Source: Opitutaceae bacterium (GTDB lineage Bacteria > Verrucomicrobiota > Verrucomicrobiia > Opitutales > Opitutaceae). Taken from it: a stretch of 64,000 nt of DNA. The notes beneath the pieces were generated by a model. The model searched no databases. It was not told where the DNA came from and worked only from the letters and a program-made list of their open reading frames with translations. How positions within the stretch are numbered: position 1 is the stretch's first letter; each line of letters starts with the position of its first letter. A program made the translations under genes and the position numbers. Positions 17,062 through 24,985 of this stretch are shown here, piece by piece. The stretch is from positions 59,145 through 123,144 of the forward strand of contig JACFMR010000009.1 of NCBI GenBank assembly GCA_019455245.1, in the 5' to 3' direction.

Positions 17062-19155
17062 ATGAATACCAAATCTCTTCTCCACTCACTCCGCCGGCCG
17101 GCGATGGCGCTGGCCTGTGCCGGACTTCTGGCCGCGGCCCCGGGGCTGTCGGCGCAGGAGGATTACGAAAACCATGTCGATTTCGCCTTCGGGATGAATT
17201 CGGTCAGCGGTCACGCCCCGGCCTTCCAGCGCAACCACCAACAGGTCGAGGACGGCTTCGGCGGCATCGAGAGCCTGCTCTACAAACGGGAACTCGACGA
17301 TACCACCGGTCTCGTCCTCAAGGGCCGCGCACTCGCCGGGGAAAACGACTACCTCTTCGATCTCACGATCACCCGCGAGGACGTCGGCTACCTCAAGTTC
17401 GGCTACAAGGAGTTCCGCACCTACTACGACGGCATGGGCGGCTACTGGCAGCCCACCGGCTACATGGCCCGTCTCTTCGACGAGGACCTCTCGGTCGATC
17501 GCGGCAACCTGTGGTTCGAGGCCGGCTACACCCCGGAAGACAAGGTCAACGTCAAGGTGCGTTACGATTACCTGACCCGCAAGGGCACCAAGGACTCGAC
17601 GTCCTGGGCCGACACGGGCCTTGCCGTCAACGCGGCCAACACCCGCTACATTACCCCGGCCTTCATGACCATCGACGAGAAGCGTCACATCCTCACCGCC
17701 GATGTCTCCCAGAAACTGGAGACGCAGGAGTGGGGCCTGGGCGTGCGCGTGGATGAGGGCGATTACGAAAACACCCGCAACATGAACCGGCGCCCCGGGG
17801 AGTCGTCCGACCGCAAGCTCACCCAGAAGGAAGGCCAGGATTTCGACCTCTTCCAGATGCGCGGTTCCTACCTCAATCAGGTCAGCGAAGTCTTCACCCT
17901 CACCACGGCCGTGGCCCGCACGACCATCGACACCGTGTTGAGCGGCAGCCGCATCTACGGACAGGTTTATGATGCGGTCTTCGATCCGGTCGCCGCCGGT
18001 CGCCAGCAGCGCGACGAGGGCTTCTACGGCCTGCACGGCGAATCCGAGATGGAGCAGACCGTCGCCACCATCAGCGGCGCCTACCGTCCGACGAAGAATC
18101 TCACCGTCGTGCCGTCGCTGCGCTTCGAGAAGCTCGACTGGAAGAGCGTGGCCGACATGGAGGAAACCAATGTCGGCGGCGGCCCGGGCTTCGTCACCGC
18201 GATCGAAGAGATTGAAAGCCGCAGCAACAAGGACTGGGATATCCGCACCCAAAGTCTGGAAGTCCGCTACAAGGCGGCCAAGGACTGGGTGATCAACGGC
18301 TCCATCGAGCTGAACCAATCCGAGGGCGGCCTCACCGAGCTCGAGACCGTCGAACCCGGCACCCCCGCCGCCCATGTCGGCCTGGACCGCGACACCAAGA
18401 TCGATCGCGACACCCAGAAATACGCCGTCACGGCCCACTGGTATCCGCAGGCCGGCACGTCGGTCTCGTTCCAGTATTACTTCAAGGCCCGGCAGAACGA
18501 TTACCGCGCCACCCGCGACAGTTCCACGACCACGGCGGACCGTTATCCGGCCTACATCACCCAGCAGGACTTTGAGACCAACGATTTCAATGTCCGCCTG
18601 AGCCGCCGGATCACCGGCAACCTCCGCTCGGTCACCCGTTACGATTATCAGGAGTCGACCATCCGTTCGCAGGAAGCCGGCCTCGGTTTTGCCCAGAGCA
18701 TGGAGACCAAGGCACACATCCTGTCGGAGTCGCTCTCGTGGAATCCCACCGCGCGCTGGTATCTGCAAGGCTCGGTCAACTTGGTTTGGGATACGCTGCG
18801 CACACCGGCCACGACCATCGGCGGCACCGCCGCGGGCCTGGTCAAGAACAGCGATGCCAACTACCGGTTCTTCTCGCTGAGCAGCGGCTACGCCCTGGAT
18901 GACAACGCCGACCTGTTCGTGGATTACAGCCACTACGAATCGAACAACAGCTTCCAGGACAACTCCGCGAAGACCGTGCCGTATGGCACCGACAACATGT
19001 CGCAGACCTTGGGGGTCGCCTACACGCGCGCCCTGAGCGACCGCGTGCGGCTCACCGTCAAGTATGCTTACACCGAGTATGAGGATTTCGTCTCCGGCTA
19101 CCAGGCCGACTACGACGCCCACATGCTCTACTCCAAGATCCAGTATCGCTTTTAG
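17062..19155 (+). CDS. Outer-membrane beta-barrel, MtrB/PioB-like porin partner
   Basis: Predicted outer-membrane sheath around the preceding multiheme cytochrome, 697 residues. A signal peptide (MNTKSLLHSLRRPAMALACAGLLAAAPGLSA) is followed by long alternating polar/aromatic strands throughout and a terminal aromatic residue (YSKIQYRF), the usual signal for barrel insertion. The mature part contains no cysteine, so it is not itself a cytochrome and lacks the N-terminal CXXC of some MtrB proteins. Length and gene order match MtrB/PioB-type proteins; family membership rests on context and architecture rather than a strong motif. No extracellular MtrC-like cytochrome gene follows: the next feature is a terminator. 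Confidence 0.8.
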   Translation: MNTKSLLHSLRRPAMALACAGLLAAAPGLSAQEDYENHVDFAFGMNSVSGHAPAFQRNHQQVEDGFGGIESLLYKRELDDTTGLVLKGRALAGENDYLFDLTITREDVGYLKFGYKEFRTYYDGMGGYWQPTGYMARLFDEDLSVDRGNLWFEAGYTPEDKVNVKVRYDYLTRKGTKDSTSWADTGLAVNAANTRYITPAFMTIDEKRHILTADVSQKLETQEWGLGVRVDEGDYENTRNMNRRPGESSDRKLTQKEGQDFDLFQMRGSYLNQVSEVFTLTTAVARTTIDTVLSGSRIYGQVYDAVFDPVAAGRQQRDEGFYGLHGESEMEQTVATISGAYRPTKNLTVVPSLRFEKLDWKSVADMEETNVGGGPGFVTAIEEIESRSNKDWDIRTQSLEVRYKAAKDWVINGSIELNQSEGGLTELETVEPGTPAAHVGLDRDTKIDRDTQKYAVTAHWYPQAGTSVSFQYYFKARQNDYRATRDSSTTTADRYPAYITQQDFETNDFNVRLSRRITGNLRSVTRYDYQESTIRSQEAGLGFAQSMETKAHILSESLSWNPTARWYLQGSVNLVWDTLRTPATTIGGTAAGLVKNSDANYRFFSLSSGYALDDNADLFVDYSHYESNNSFQDNSAKTVPYGTDNMSQTLGVAYTRALSDRVRLTVKYAYTEYEDFVSGYQADYDAHMLYSKIQYRF

Positions 19156-19183
19156 GTTGGTAGGAAGATAACAGGCAACATCG

Positions 19184-19225
19184 CTCCCGGGTCCTGCGTC
19201 AGCGGGGCCCGGGAGTCGTGTTTTT
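19184..19225 (+). terminator. Terminator of the porin-cytochrome transcript
   Basis: An 8-bp stem (CTCCCGGG 19184-19191 / CCCGGGAG 19208-19215) with a 16-nt loop is followed by TCGTGTTTTT. It lies 28 nt past the stop codon. Confidence 0.7.
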
Positions 19226-19285
19226 GGGGGCCGCGGGCAAACCGGTTGACCGCATGTTTGCTGCTGCAGCCCTTTGCCTGCGGAT

Positions 19286-19365
19286 GTAGGGCGGGGTCGC
19301 CCGACCCCGCCTTGAATGTGACACGGCCTGGAAACAAAGGCGGGGTTCGGAGACCCCGCCTTACA
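19286..19365. repeat. REP-like ~80-bp palindromic element, copy 2
   Basis: It begins GTAGGGCGGGGTCGCCCGACC and ends GAGACCCCGCCTTACA. It shares layout and end sequences with copies at 15708 and 23545. The rest of 19226-19578 shows no gene. Confidence 0.8.
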
Positions 19366-19578
19366 AATTCACGGCCGGCGTCACTCCGCCGCCGCGGGTT
19401 GCTCCGTCAATCGCTGCCAGGCAATGTGCGATTCCGGTGCCGGCGGTGCATCGATGAACCGCGGCGCGCGGGGCAGGAGTCGGGCGCACCGTCGCGGCTT
19501 TGGGTTGAACCCGCGGCCCGGCCGCCGGTCTTCCTCTGACGCTTGCTTCAATCATCAATTCTTTCATCCTTCCCAATC

Positions 19579-20208
19579 ATGACGTTTTCGTTGGCCCGCC
19601 TGATCTGTCGCAGCGTATGGGGGCTGCTGCTGGTGGCGCCCTGGCTGGGATTGCAGGCCACGACTGTGCTGCCGCCGGATTTCGACGCACTGGTCAACCG
19701 CTCGGATTACGTGGTGCGGGCGCGGGTGGTCGCGGCGGAGCCGCAACTCACCGCGACGGCCGATCGCTGGAAAATCCACACGCTGGTCGAGCTGGAGGTG
19801 CTGGAGGTGATTGTCGGCGAACCACCGGCGAAGCTTGTGCTGCGTTTTCTCGGCGGCCGGGTGGGGGAACGCGAACTCGTGGTGGACGGCGTGCCGCAAC
19901 TGCGCGTGGGCGGGGAGAGCATCCTTTTCATCCGCGACAACGGCCGCGCGCTGTGTCCGCTCTACGCCATGGGGCATGGCGTCTATCCCGTGGCCGAGGA
20001 ACCGGCGACCAAGCGGCGCTACCTGGTGCGGGTGGACGGACAACCGCTGCAAAGCGTGGACGAGGTGTCGCGGCCGTTGGTTGAGGAGGCCACCGCCGCC
20101 GAACAAGCCAAGCGCCGGGACATCGCCCGCGCGTTTTCGCCCGAGGATTTCGTCCGCGAAATCAAGGCCGCCAAAAGGACGGTCGTGCGCCGTGAGCCGA
20201 CGAACTGA
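19579..20208 (+). CDS. Exported protein of unknown function, coupled to the matrixin gene
   Basis: The protein has 209 residues. The ATG at 19579 gives a signal peptide (MTFSLARLICRSVWGLLLVAPWLGLQA); an in-frame start 12 codons upstream would spoil it. The mature part opens VLPPDFDALVNRSDYVVRARV and continues with an immunoglobulin-like or OB-like beta-rich pattern (LVELEVLEVIVGEPPAKLVLRF, then GESILFIRDNG). I do not recognise a named family. Its stop codon overlaps the GTG start of the matrixin gene by 17 nt in a different frame, so the two are translationally coupled. A helper or inhibitor of the secreted protease is possible, but that is an inference from position only. Confidence 0.75.
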   Translation: MTFSLARLICRSVWGLLLVAPWLGLQATTVLPPDFDALVNRSDYVVRARVVAAEPQLTATADRWKIHTLVELEVLEVIVGEPPAKLVLRFLGGRVGERELVVDGVPQLRVGGESILFIRDNGRALCPLYAMGHGVYPVAEEPATKRRYLVRVDGQPLQSVDEVSRPLVEEATAAEQAKRRDIARAFSPEDFVREIKAAKRTVVRREPTN

Positions 20209-22927
20209 ATTTGTCCGCCGGTGGGTGACCGCGTTGTGCCTGCTGGCGCTGCCGGCGGTTGTTTCCGCCCATGTCACGCAGAAGGACAGCAGCGACATCT
20301 ACGTGGTCGTCTGGCCGCCGGGACCGATCACCATGCAGATCAAGCTGCCCGCACCCTCAGGCATGTTGCTGGACGGCAGCACGTCCTACACCGCGCCGAT
20401 CGTAGCCGCCATGCAGCAGTGGAACGATGTGATGGGCACGGTCCGGCTGCAGGGGCAGGTCTCCACGCCTCCCGGTTATGCCACGGGCAACGGCATCAAC
20501 GAGATCGCGATGGACAGCAAGGCCGACGGCGAGGACTTCGGCGAAAACACCCTGGCCATCACCATGTCCTACCGCGTGGGCAACGAGAAGACCGAGGCGG
20601 ACATCGTCTTCAACACCGCCTACACGTGGGACTCCTACCGCGGGACCTTGCGCAGCGATCGCACCGACATCCAGCGGGTGGCCGCGCACGAACTCGGGCA
20701 TGTGCTTGGGCTCGGCCATCCCGACGAGGCGAACCCGGTGCAATATGTCGTTGCGCTGATGAACAGTAAAATCAGCAGCAACGTCGAAACGCCGCGCACC
20801 GATGACATCAACGGCATCCGCAGCCTCTACGGCGCGCCGGGATTTGTCCCCGCCAATGATCATTTCGCCCAGGCCGCCGTGCTCCAACTGGAGGGCTCCT
20901 CGGTCAGCGTCACCGGCACCAACATCGCCGCGACGGCCGAGCCGGGCGAGCCCGACCACGACACCGAGAAGGCCGCGCGTTCCGTGTGGTGGCGTTGGAC
21001 CGCACCGGGCAGCGCTCCCGTCACCCTCACCACCATGGGCAGCAATTTTGACAGCGTCGTCGGCGTTTACACCGGCAGCAGCGTCGGTTCGCTGACCAAG
21101 ATCGCGTCAAACGACGACGAGGACCGCGGGGTGGTGCGCACGAGCAAACTCACGTTCAATCCGGTCGCCGGCACCACGTATGCGATCGCGGTGGACGGCT
21201 GGGAGGCGTCGTTCGGGCAGATCGCGCTGACCCTGACGCAATCCGCCGCGACCGGCGGCGCGCCATCGATCACCACCCAGCCCTCCGGCCAGACGGTCGG
21301 CGCCGGCGGCAGCGCGACGTTCCTCGTCACCGCCGGCGGCGCCACCGCCTACCAATGGTTTTTCAACGGCAGCCCGATCAGCGGCGCCACCGCCGCGTCG
21401 TTCACCCGGAGCAATGTCTCCGCGGCCGATGCCGGCGGTTACCATGTGGTGGTGACCAACGCCTCCGGCTCGGCCACCAGCAATCTCGCAACGCTGACAG
21501 TGCTTTCCGGCACGATCAGCAGCCAGGTGGTAACAGCGGGGCACGATGCCACGCTGTCGGCTCCATCCGGCATCGGAGACGTGCGCTGGCAAATGTCCAC
21601 CGACAACGGCACCACTTGGACCGATGTGGCCGACAACGCGAATTTCAGCGGTGCCACGACCACGAGTCTGACCGTGATATCGGCCGGGACCGGTCTCAAC
21701 AACGCCAGCTTTCGCTACACCTCCACAGGCACCGGCGGCTTGGTGGCAGGTGCGCCGATCAGCCTGACGGTTGCGCCGCTCGTCATCCCGCATCCGGTGG
21801 CGCTGACGGTGGACGGATCCGGCAATATTTACGTTTCCGACAGTTCGACTCATGTGGTGCACAAGATCGATTCCAGCCTGCTCACGCAGCTGTTGGCCGG
21901 GAGCTCCGGACAATCGGGTTACCTTGATGGCATCGGCGCTGAAGCACGCTTCAATCAGCCGCAGGGTCTTATGCTTTACCGGAATGAACTGCTGGTGGCC
22001 GACAGCGCCAACGCCGTGATCCGAAAGGTCACGCTGACCGGCGAAGTGACCAAGTTTTCCGGAGCCGTCATGTTTACCGGACACTCGGATGGACCCGGAT
22101 CGGGATCGACCTACCGATTGCCCATGGGCATGACCAACGACTTGGGCGGTGGCCCTATCATGACCGATGCGCTCAGTCATATCATTCGTCGGCTTACCTC
22201 CTATGGTTGGGTAACCACGCTGTCGGGCACCGGTGGGGTAGCCGGCGCAGCGGATGGAACAAGCACCCAGGCTCGTTTCAACTATCCCACGGGGATCGCC
22301 GTGGACTATGCCGGCATGAAATATGTGGCCGACACGGTGAACAACCTGATCCGGAAGGTTTATCCCGACGGTTCAGTGACGACTTTGGCCGGCACCACGA
22401 TGGTGAGCGGCTGGCAGGACGGGCAGGGAAGCAACGCCCTGTTCAATCAGCCGCGGGGCATGGCGGTCGATGCCGCCGGCAACATCTACGTGGCCGACAC
22501 CGGCAACTCGGCCATCCGCAAAATCACCCCGGGCGGCATGGTCAGCACCCTGGCCGGCCTGCCGACGATCGGCGGGCTCAAGGATGGCACGGGCAGCGGA
22601 GCCTGGTTCAACCAACCCCGGGGGCTCGCCATCGACAGCCAGGGCACCCTTTACGTGGCGGACACCGGTAATGCGGTCATTCGCAAGGTCACGCCGGATG
22701 GAGCGGTGACCACCCTGGCCCTGCGTGTCCCCACCGCCACCGGCGGAAGCACCGACGGCTCCACCGGCGGCGATGGCGGTGGGAGCACGCCGCCCGTCGT
22801 GGTGCCTTCCGGCGGTGGTTCATCCTCTTCCGGTGGCGGCGGGGGTGGCGGCGCGCCGAGCCTGTGGTTTTTTGGCGCCGCGGGTGGGCTGGCCTTGTTG
22901 CGTTGGTGGCGGCGGCAACGCGCATGA
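20192..22927 (+). CDS. Secreted matrixin-type zinc metalloprotease with Ig-like and NHL repeats and a GlyGly-CTERM-like tail
   Basis: Predicted surface protease of 911 residues. The GTG at 20192 begins VSRRTEFVRRWVTALCLLALPAVVSA, a signal peptide. The zinc site HELGHVLGLGH (HEXXHXXGXXH, about residue 169) and a Met-turn-like ALMNSK segment mark a matrixin catalytic domain. A beta-sandwich domain follows (about 215-350), then an Ig-like domain (near 360-440, ending DAGGYHVVVTNASG) and several NHL-type beta-propeller repeats (NLIRKVYPDGSVTTLAG, NSAIRKITPGGMVSTLAG). The C-terminus has a glycine-serine run, APSLWFFGAAGGLALLRW and a basic end (RRQRA), the layout of a GlyGly-CTERM sorting signal. 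The rhombosortase gene overlaps the stop codon, so this is its likely substrate. Confidence 0.88.
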   Translation: MSRRTEFVRRWVTALCLLALPAVVSAHVTQKDSSDIYVVVWPPGPITMQIKLPAPSGMLLDGSTSYTAPIVAAMQQWNDVMGTVRLQGQVSTPPGYATGNGINEIAMDSKADGEDFGENTLAITMSYRVGNEKTEADIVFNTAYTWDSYRGTLRSDRTDIQRVAAHELGHVLGLGHPDEANPVQYVVALMNSKISSNVETPRTDDINGIRSLYGAPGFVPANDHFAQAAVLQLEGSSVSVTGTNIAATAEPGEPDHDTEKAARSVWWRWTAPGSAPVTLTTMGSNFDSVVGVYTGSSVGSLTKIASNDDEDRGVVRTSKLTFNPVAGTTYAIAVDGWEASFGQIALTLTQSAATGGAPSITTQPSGQTVGAGGSATFLVTAGGATAYQWFFNGSPISGATAASFTRSNVSAADAGGYHVVVTNASGSATSNLATLTVLSGTISSQVVTAGHDATLSAPSGIGDVRWQMSTDNGTTWTDVADNANFSGATTTSLTVISAGTGLNNASFRYTSTGTGGLVAGAPISLTVAPLVIPHPVALTVDGSGNIYVSDSSTHVVHKIDSSLLTQLLAGSSGQSGYLDGIGAEARFNQPQGLMLYRNELLVADSANAVIRKVTLTGEVTKFSGAVMFTGHSDGPGSGSTYRLPMGMTNDLGGGPIMTDALSHIIRRLTSYGWVTTLSGTGGVAGAADGTSTQARFNYPTGIAVDYAGMKYVADTVNNLIRKVYPDGSVTTLAGTTMVSGWQDGQGSNALFNQPRGMAVDAAGNIYVADTGNSAIRKITPGGMVSTLAGLPTIGGLKDGTGSGAWFNQPRGLAIDSQGTLYVADTGNAVIRKVTPDGAVTTLALRVPTATGGSTDGSTGGDGGGSTPPVVVPSGGGSSSSGGGGGGGAPSLWFFGAAGGLALLRWWRRQRA

Positions 22928-23511
22928 AACCGGCGCTGGCGTGGCGGCCGTGGCCGTGGACTTTTCTGGTGCTCGCGGCCACGGCCCTGCTGGTGCAGCT
23001 CAATCCCGCATGGCGCGATTTGCTTTTGTATGATCGCACCGCGCTGGCCGCGGGCGAGATCTGGCGGGCGTGGACCGGGCACTGGGTGCACTTCGGCTGG
23101 CCGCACTTTTTGGCGGACACGGGCCTGTTCCTCATCCTCGGCTGGCTGTTGGAGCGACGGCACCCGGGTTTCAGCCGTTGGTCGCTGCTGCTCATGCCGC
23201 CCTTCATCGCCGGCGCGCTTTATTTGTTCGACCCCGCCATGCAGCGCTACGGCGGGCTCAGTGCGCTCAATCTCGGGCTGCTGCTTTACCTCGCGTTGCA
23301 GGGCTGGCAGCGCGACTGGCGCGATTGGTTCTGGCCGGCGGTGCTCGTGATCTATGTAGGCGAGGTGGTTTTCGAAATTCTCGCCGGCGGCAGCGGTGGC
23401 GGCATGATTCCGTTTGATGATCCCACGGTGCGCGTCGCGACGGGCGCGCATCTCGCCAGCGCCGCCTACGTGCTGCTCGCGTGGTTGTGGCTGCATAAAA
23501 AACCGGCGTGA
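22924..23511 (+). CDS. rrtA: Rhombosortase (rhomboid-family intramembrane serine protease)
   Basis: Predicted to cleave the C-terminal transmembrane tail of GlyGly-CTERM proteins so they are released or anchored at the surface. The 195-residue, six-helix protein carries the rhomboid serine in YGGLSALNLG (about residue 110), the histidine of the dyad in VATGAHLASAAYVLL near the C-terminus, and the HWVHFGWPHFLADTG segment typical of the family. The start ATG at 22924 overlaps the TGA of the matrixin gene (ATGA), a classic coupled pair. A longer in-frame start upstream would lie inside the matrixin tail and was rejected. The pairing of enzyme and substrate is the strongest evidence for function. 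Confidence 0.87.
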   Translation: MKPALAWRPWPWTFLVLAATALLVQLNPAWRDLLLYDRTALAAGEIWRAWTGHWVHFGWPHFLADTGLFLILGWLLERRHPGFSRWSLLLMPPFIAGALYLFDPAMQRYGGLSALNLGLLLYLALQGWQRDWRDWFWPAVLVIYVGEVVFEILAGGSGGGMIPFDDPTVRVATGAHLASAAYVLLAWLWLHKKPA

Positions 23512-23544
23512 ATGACGCAGAGGCGTAGCCGCGCGGTCGCGCTT

Positions 23545-23624
23545 GTAGGACGGGGTCTCCTGACCCCGCCGTGGGGAGAGGGCGTCAATTAATTCGAGGC
23601 GGGGGCAGGTGACTCCGCCCTACA
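23545..23624. repeat. REP-like ~80-bp palindromic element, copy 3
   Basis: It runs from GTAGGACGGGGTCTCCTGACC to GTGACTCCGCCCTACA, matching the elements at 15708 and 19286. It lies just after the rhombosortase gene. Confidence 0.78.
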
Positions 23625-23657
23625 TTTCAGGTCCGACTTCGCCTTGAGCAGTCGCCT

Positions 23658-23694
23658 TGGCCGTGCCCTTCGTAAGCCTGGCGAAGTAGGGAGC
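23658..23694. repeat. CTTCGTA-type hairpin repeat, second copy
   Basis: TTGGCCGTGCCCTTCGTAAG followed by CCTGGCGAAGTAGGGAGC closely matches 10760-10797. The core forms a CTTCG/CGAAG hairpin. A diverged, reverse-oriented copy is inside hsdM at 41613-41633. Confidence 0.7.
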
Positions 23695-23775
23695 GCAGCG
23701 ACAAGGCGGTCGGCGCCACGGTCGATGGCCACGTTTTTGGCTGCGCCGGCAAACGCGGCTACATGCCCGCACCGC

Positions 23776-24387
23776 TCACTTCGGGCTGCCCATTTGTGGT
23801 TGGTTGGACTGCCGCCCGGGGCCGACGATGTTGGAGAAGGTTTCGCCTTCGATGTAGGCCTCGCGCATGGCCATGTTGGTGGCATTGTAATCGAGCACCA
23901 CGGTGGTCAGCACGGGCAGGGCGGTCTCGCCGAATTTCAGCGGCTCGAATTTCCATTGCACCAGCGCCATGGCGGCGGCGAGCGTCATCAGCCGCTCGTC
24001 ATACTTGTAGCAATACAGGTTTTGGACCTGGCCGTCGGTGCCGACCAACACGAGGAAGCTGGCGCTGCCGGAGTCGCGGCCGAAGCGCAGTTGCTTCGGA
24101 TACTGCGGATTGATCCGCTCCGCGACCTTGGCCGGCGTGGCTTCGGCGGGCACAAACATGACCTGCGTTTTCTGGTCGAGCTTCGCCTTCTTCAGGACCT
24201 TGAGGATGGAGGCTTCCTTGAGGTCGGTTTGCACGAGGGTCTTCGGGCCGAGCATCTCCGCCAGATATTTGGCGTCGAAGACGATGTCCTCGAGGGTCAG
24301 TTGCTTCTCCTTGGCGGTGGCGGCGGCGGTGAAAATCAATCCCGGGAAAATGCCGGCCAGCAGAACCCAAAGTCGCAGTATTTTCAT
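23776..24387 (-). CDS. Exported protein with a TonB C-terminal-like domain
   Basis: The protein has 203 residues. The ATG at 24387 gives MKILRLWVLLAGIFPGLIFTAAATA, a signal peptide or anchor. The C-terminal two thirds follow the TonB_C pattern: an INPQYPKQLRFGRDSG stretch, ASFLVLVGTDGQVQNLYCYK, LAAAMALVQWKFEPLKFGE, then a terminal strand LTTVVLDYNAT. There is no proline-rich periplasm-spanning linker, and no exbB/exbD or TonB-dependent receptor nearby, so classic energy transduction is doubtful. Such short TonB_C proteins are common in Verrucomicrobiota, often with unknown roles. It is monocistronic here. Confidence 0.75.
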   Translation of the reverse strand: MKILRLWVLLAGIFPGLIFTAAATAKEKQLTLEDIVFDAKYLAEMLGPKTLVQTDLKEASILKVLKKAKLDQKTQVMFVPAEATPAKVAERINPQYPKQLRFGRDSGSASFLVLVGTDGQVQNLYCYKYDERLMTLAAAMALVQWKFEPLKFGETALPVLTTVVLDYNATNMAMREAYIEGETFSNIVGPGRQSNQPQMGSPK

Positions 24388-24491
24388 GGATTGACGCAAA
24401 TCCCTTTGCCGCCCCCGAATCAATCCCGGAAATCATCGGGCCCGGGCCGATCGGGCCGGAGGATCAGGCGCGGATTGCCTTCGGCCGTGCA

Positions 24492-24914
24492 ATGACTTTG
24501 GGTGCGGTCACGATGACAGGCATGTCGCAGACCCCCCGCAGTCCCTACGAAACAATCGGCGGCCTCACTTATCTGGGGCGCTGCATCGACAAGATCCGGC
24601 TGAAGCAGGCCGGGCAGCTGCATCCGGATTTCCATGAGCTCATGGGCAAGGGGTATGATGCCCGCATCATGGGTTATCTGGAACTGGACTACGGCAAGTT
24701 CGCCGAATTCGTCCGCACCGGTGCGACCGACGGGCAATGCTGGGACTACTGCGTCCGGCATGGCCGGAAGATGAATGACCTGCTGGTCCTGATTTGGAAT
24801 GATTCCGCCACGGAGTTGCTGGAGAAATTCAAGGCCGCCAGCGGGCTGGCCGGGCGCGATGATCTGCTGACGCTGTTTGAATACTGGGAGGTCGACGAGG
24901 GGCGGAAGCCGTAA
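24492..24914 (+). CDS. DUF5069 domain protein
   Basis: Small cytoplasmic protein of up to 140 residues. The conserved block PRSPYETIGGLTYLGRCIDKIRLKQAGQL with a later DYGKFAEFVRTGATDGQCWDYC stretch is characteristic of DUF5069, a family of unknown function. Three in-frame ATGs (24492, 24513, 24522) precede the conserved region. None has a convincing ribosome-binding site, and 24522 (MSQTPRSPYET) fits the family N-terminus best. There is no obvious partner: neighbours are transcribed convergently or divergently. Confidence 0.8.
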   Translation: MTLGAVTMTGMSQTPRSPYETIGGLTYLGRCIDKIRLKQAGQLHPDFHELMGKGYDARIMGYLELDYGKFAEFVRTGATDGQCWDYCVRHGRKMNDLLVLIWNDSATELLEKFKAASGLAGRDDLLTLFEYWEVDEGRKP

Positions 24915-24985
24915 CGGACCGGGGTCACGCCGGGGACTGCGGCGTTCAACCTGCCGCCCGGTTCCGCCGGGCTCGGCCCGAACGA

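Noticed and set aside
19811..20191. In-frame 5' extension of the matrixin gene
   Set aside because: The region overlaps the upstream exported protein in another frame, has no similarity, and would bury the signal peptide.
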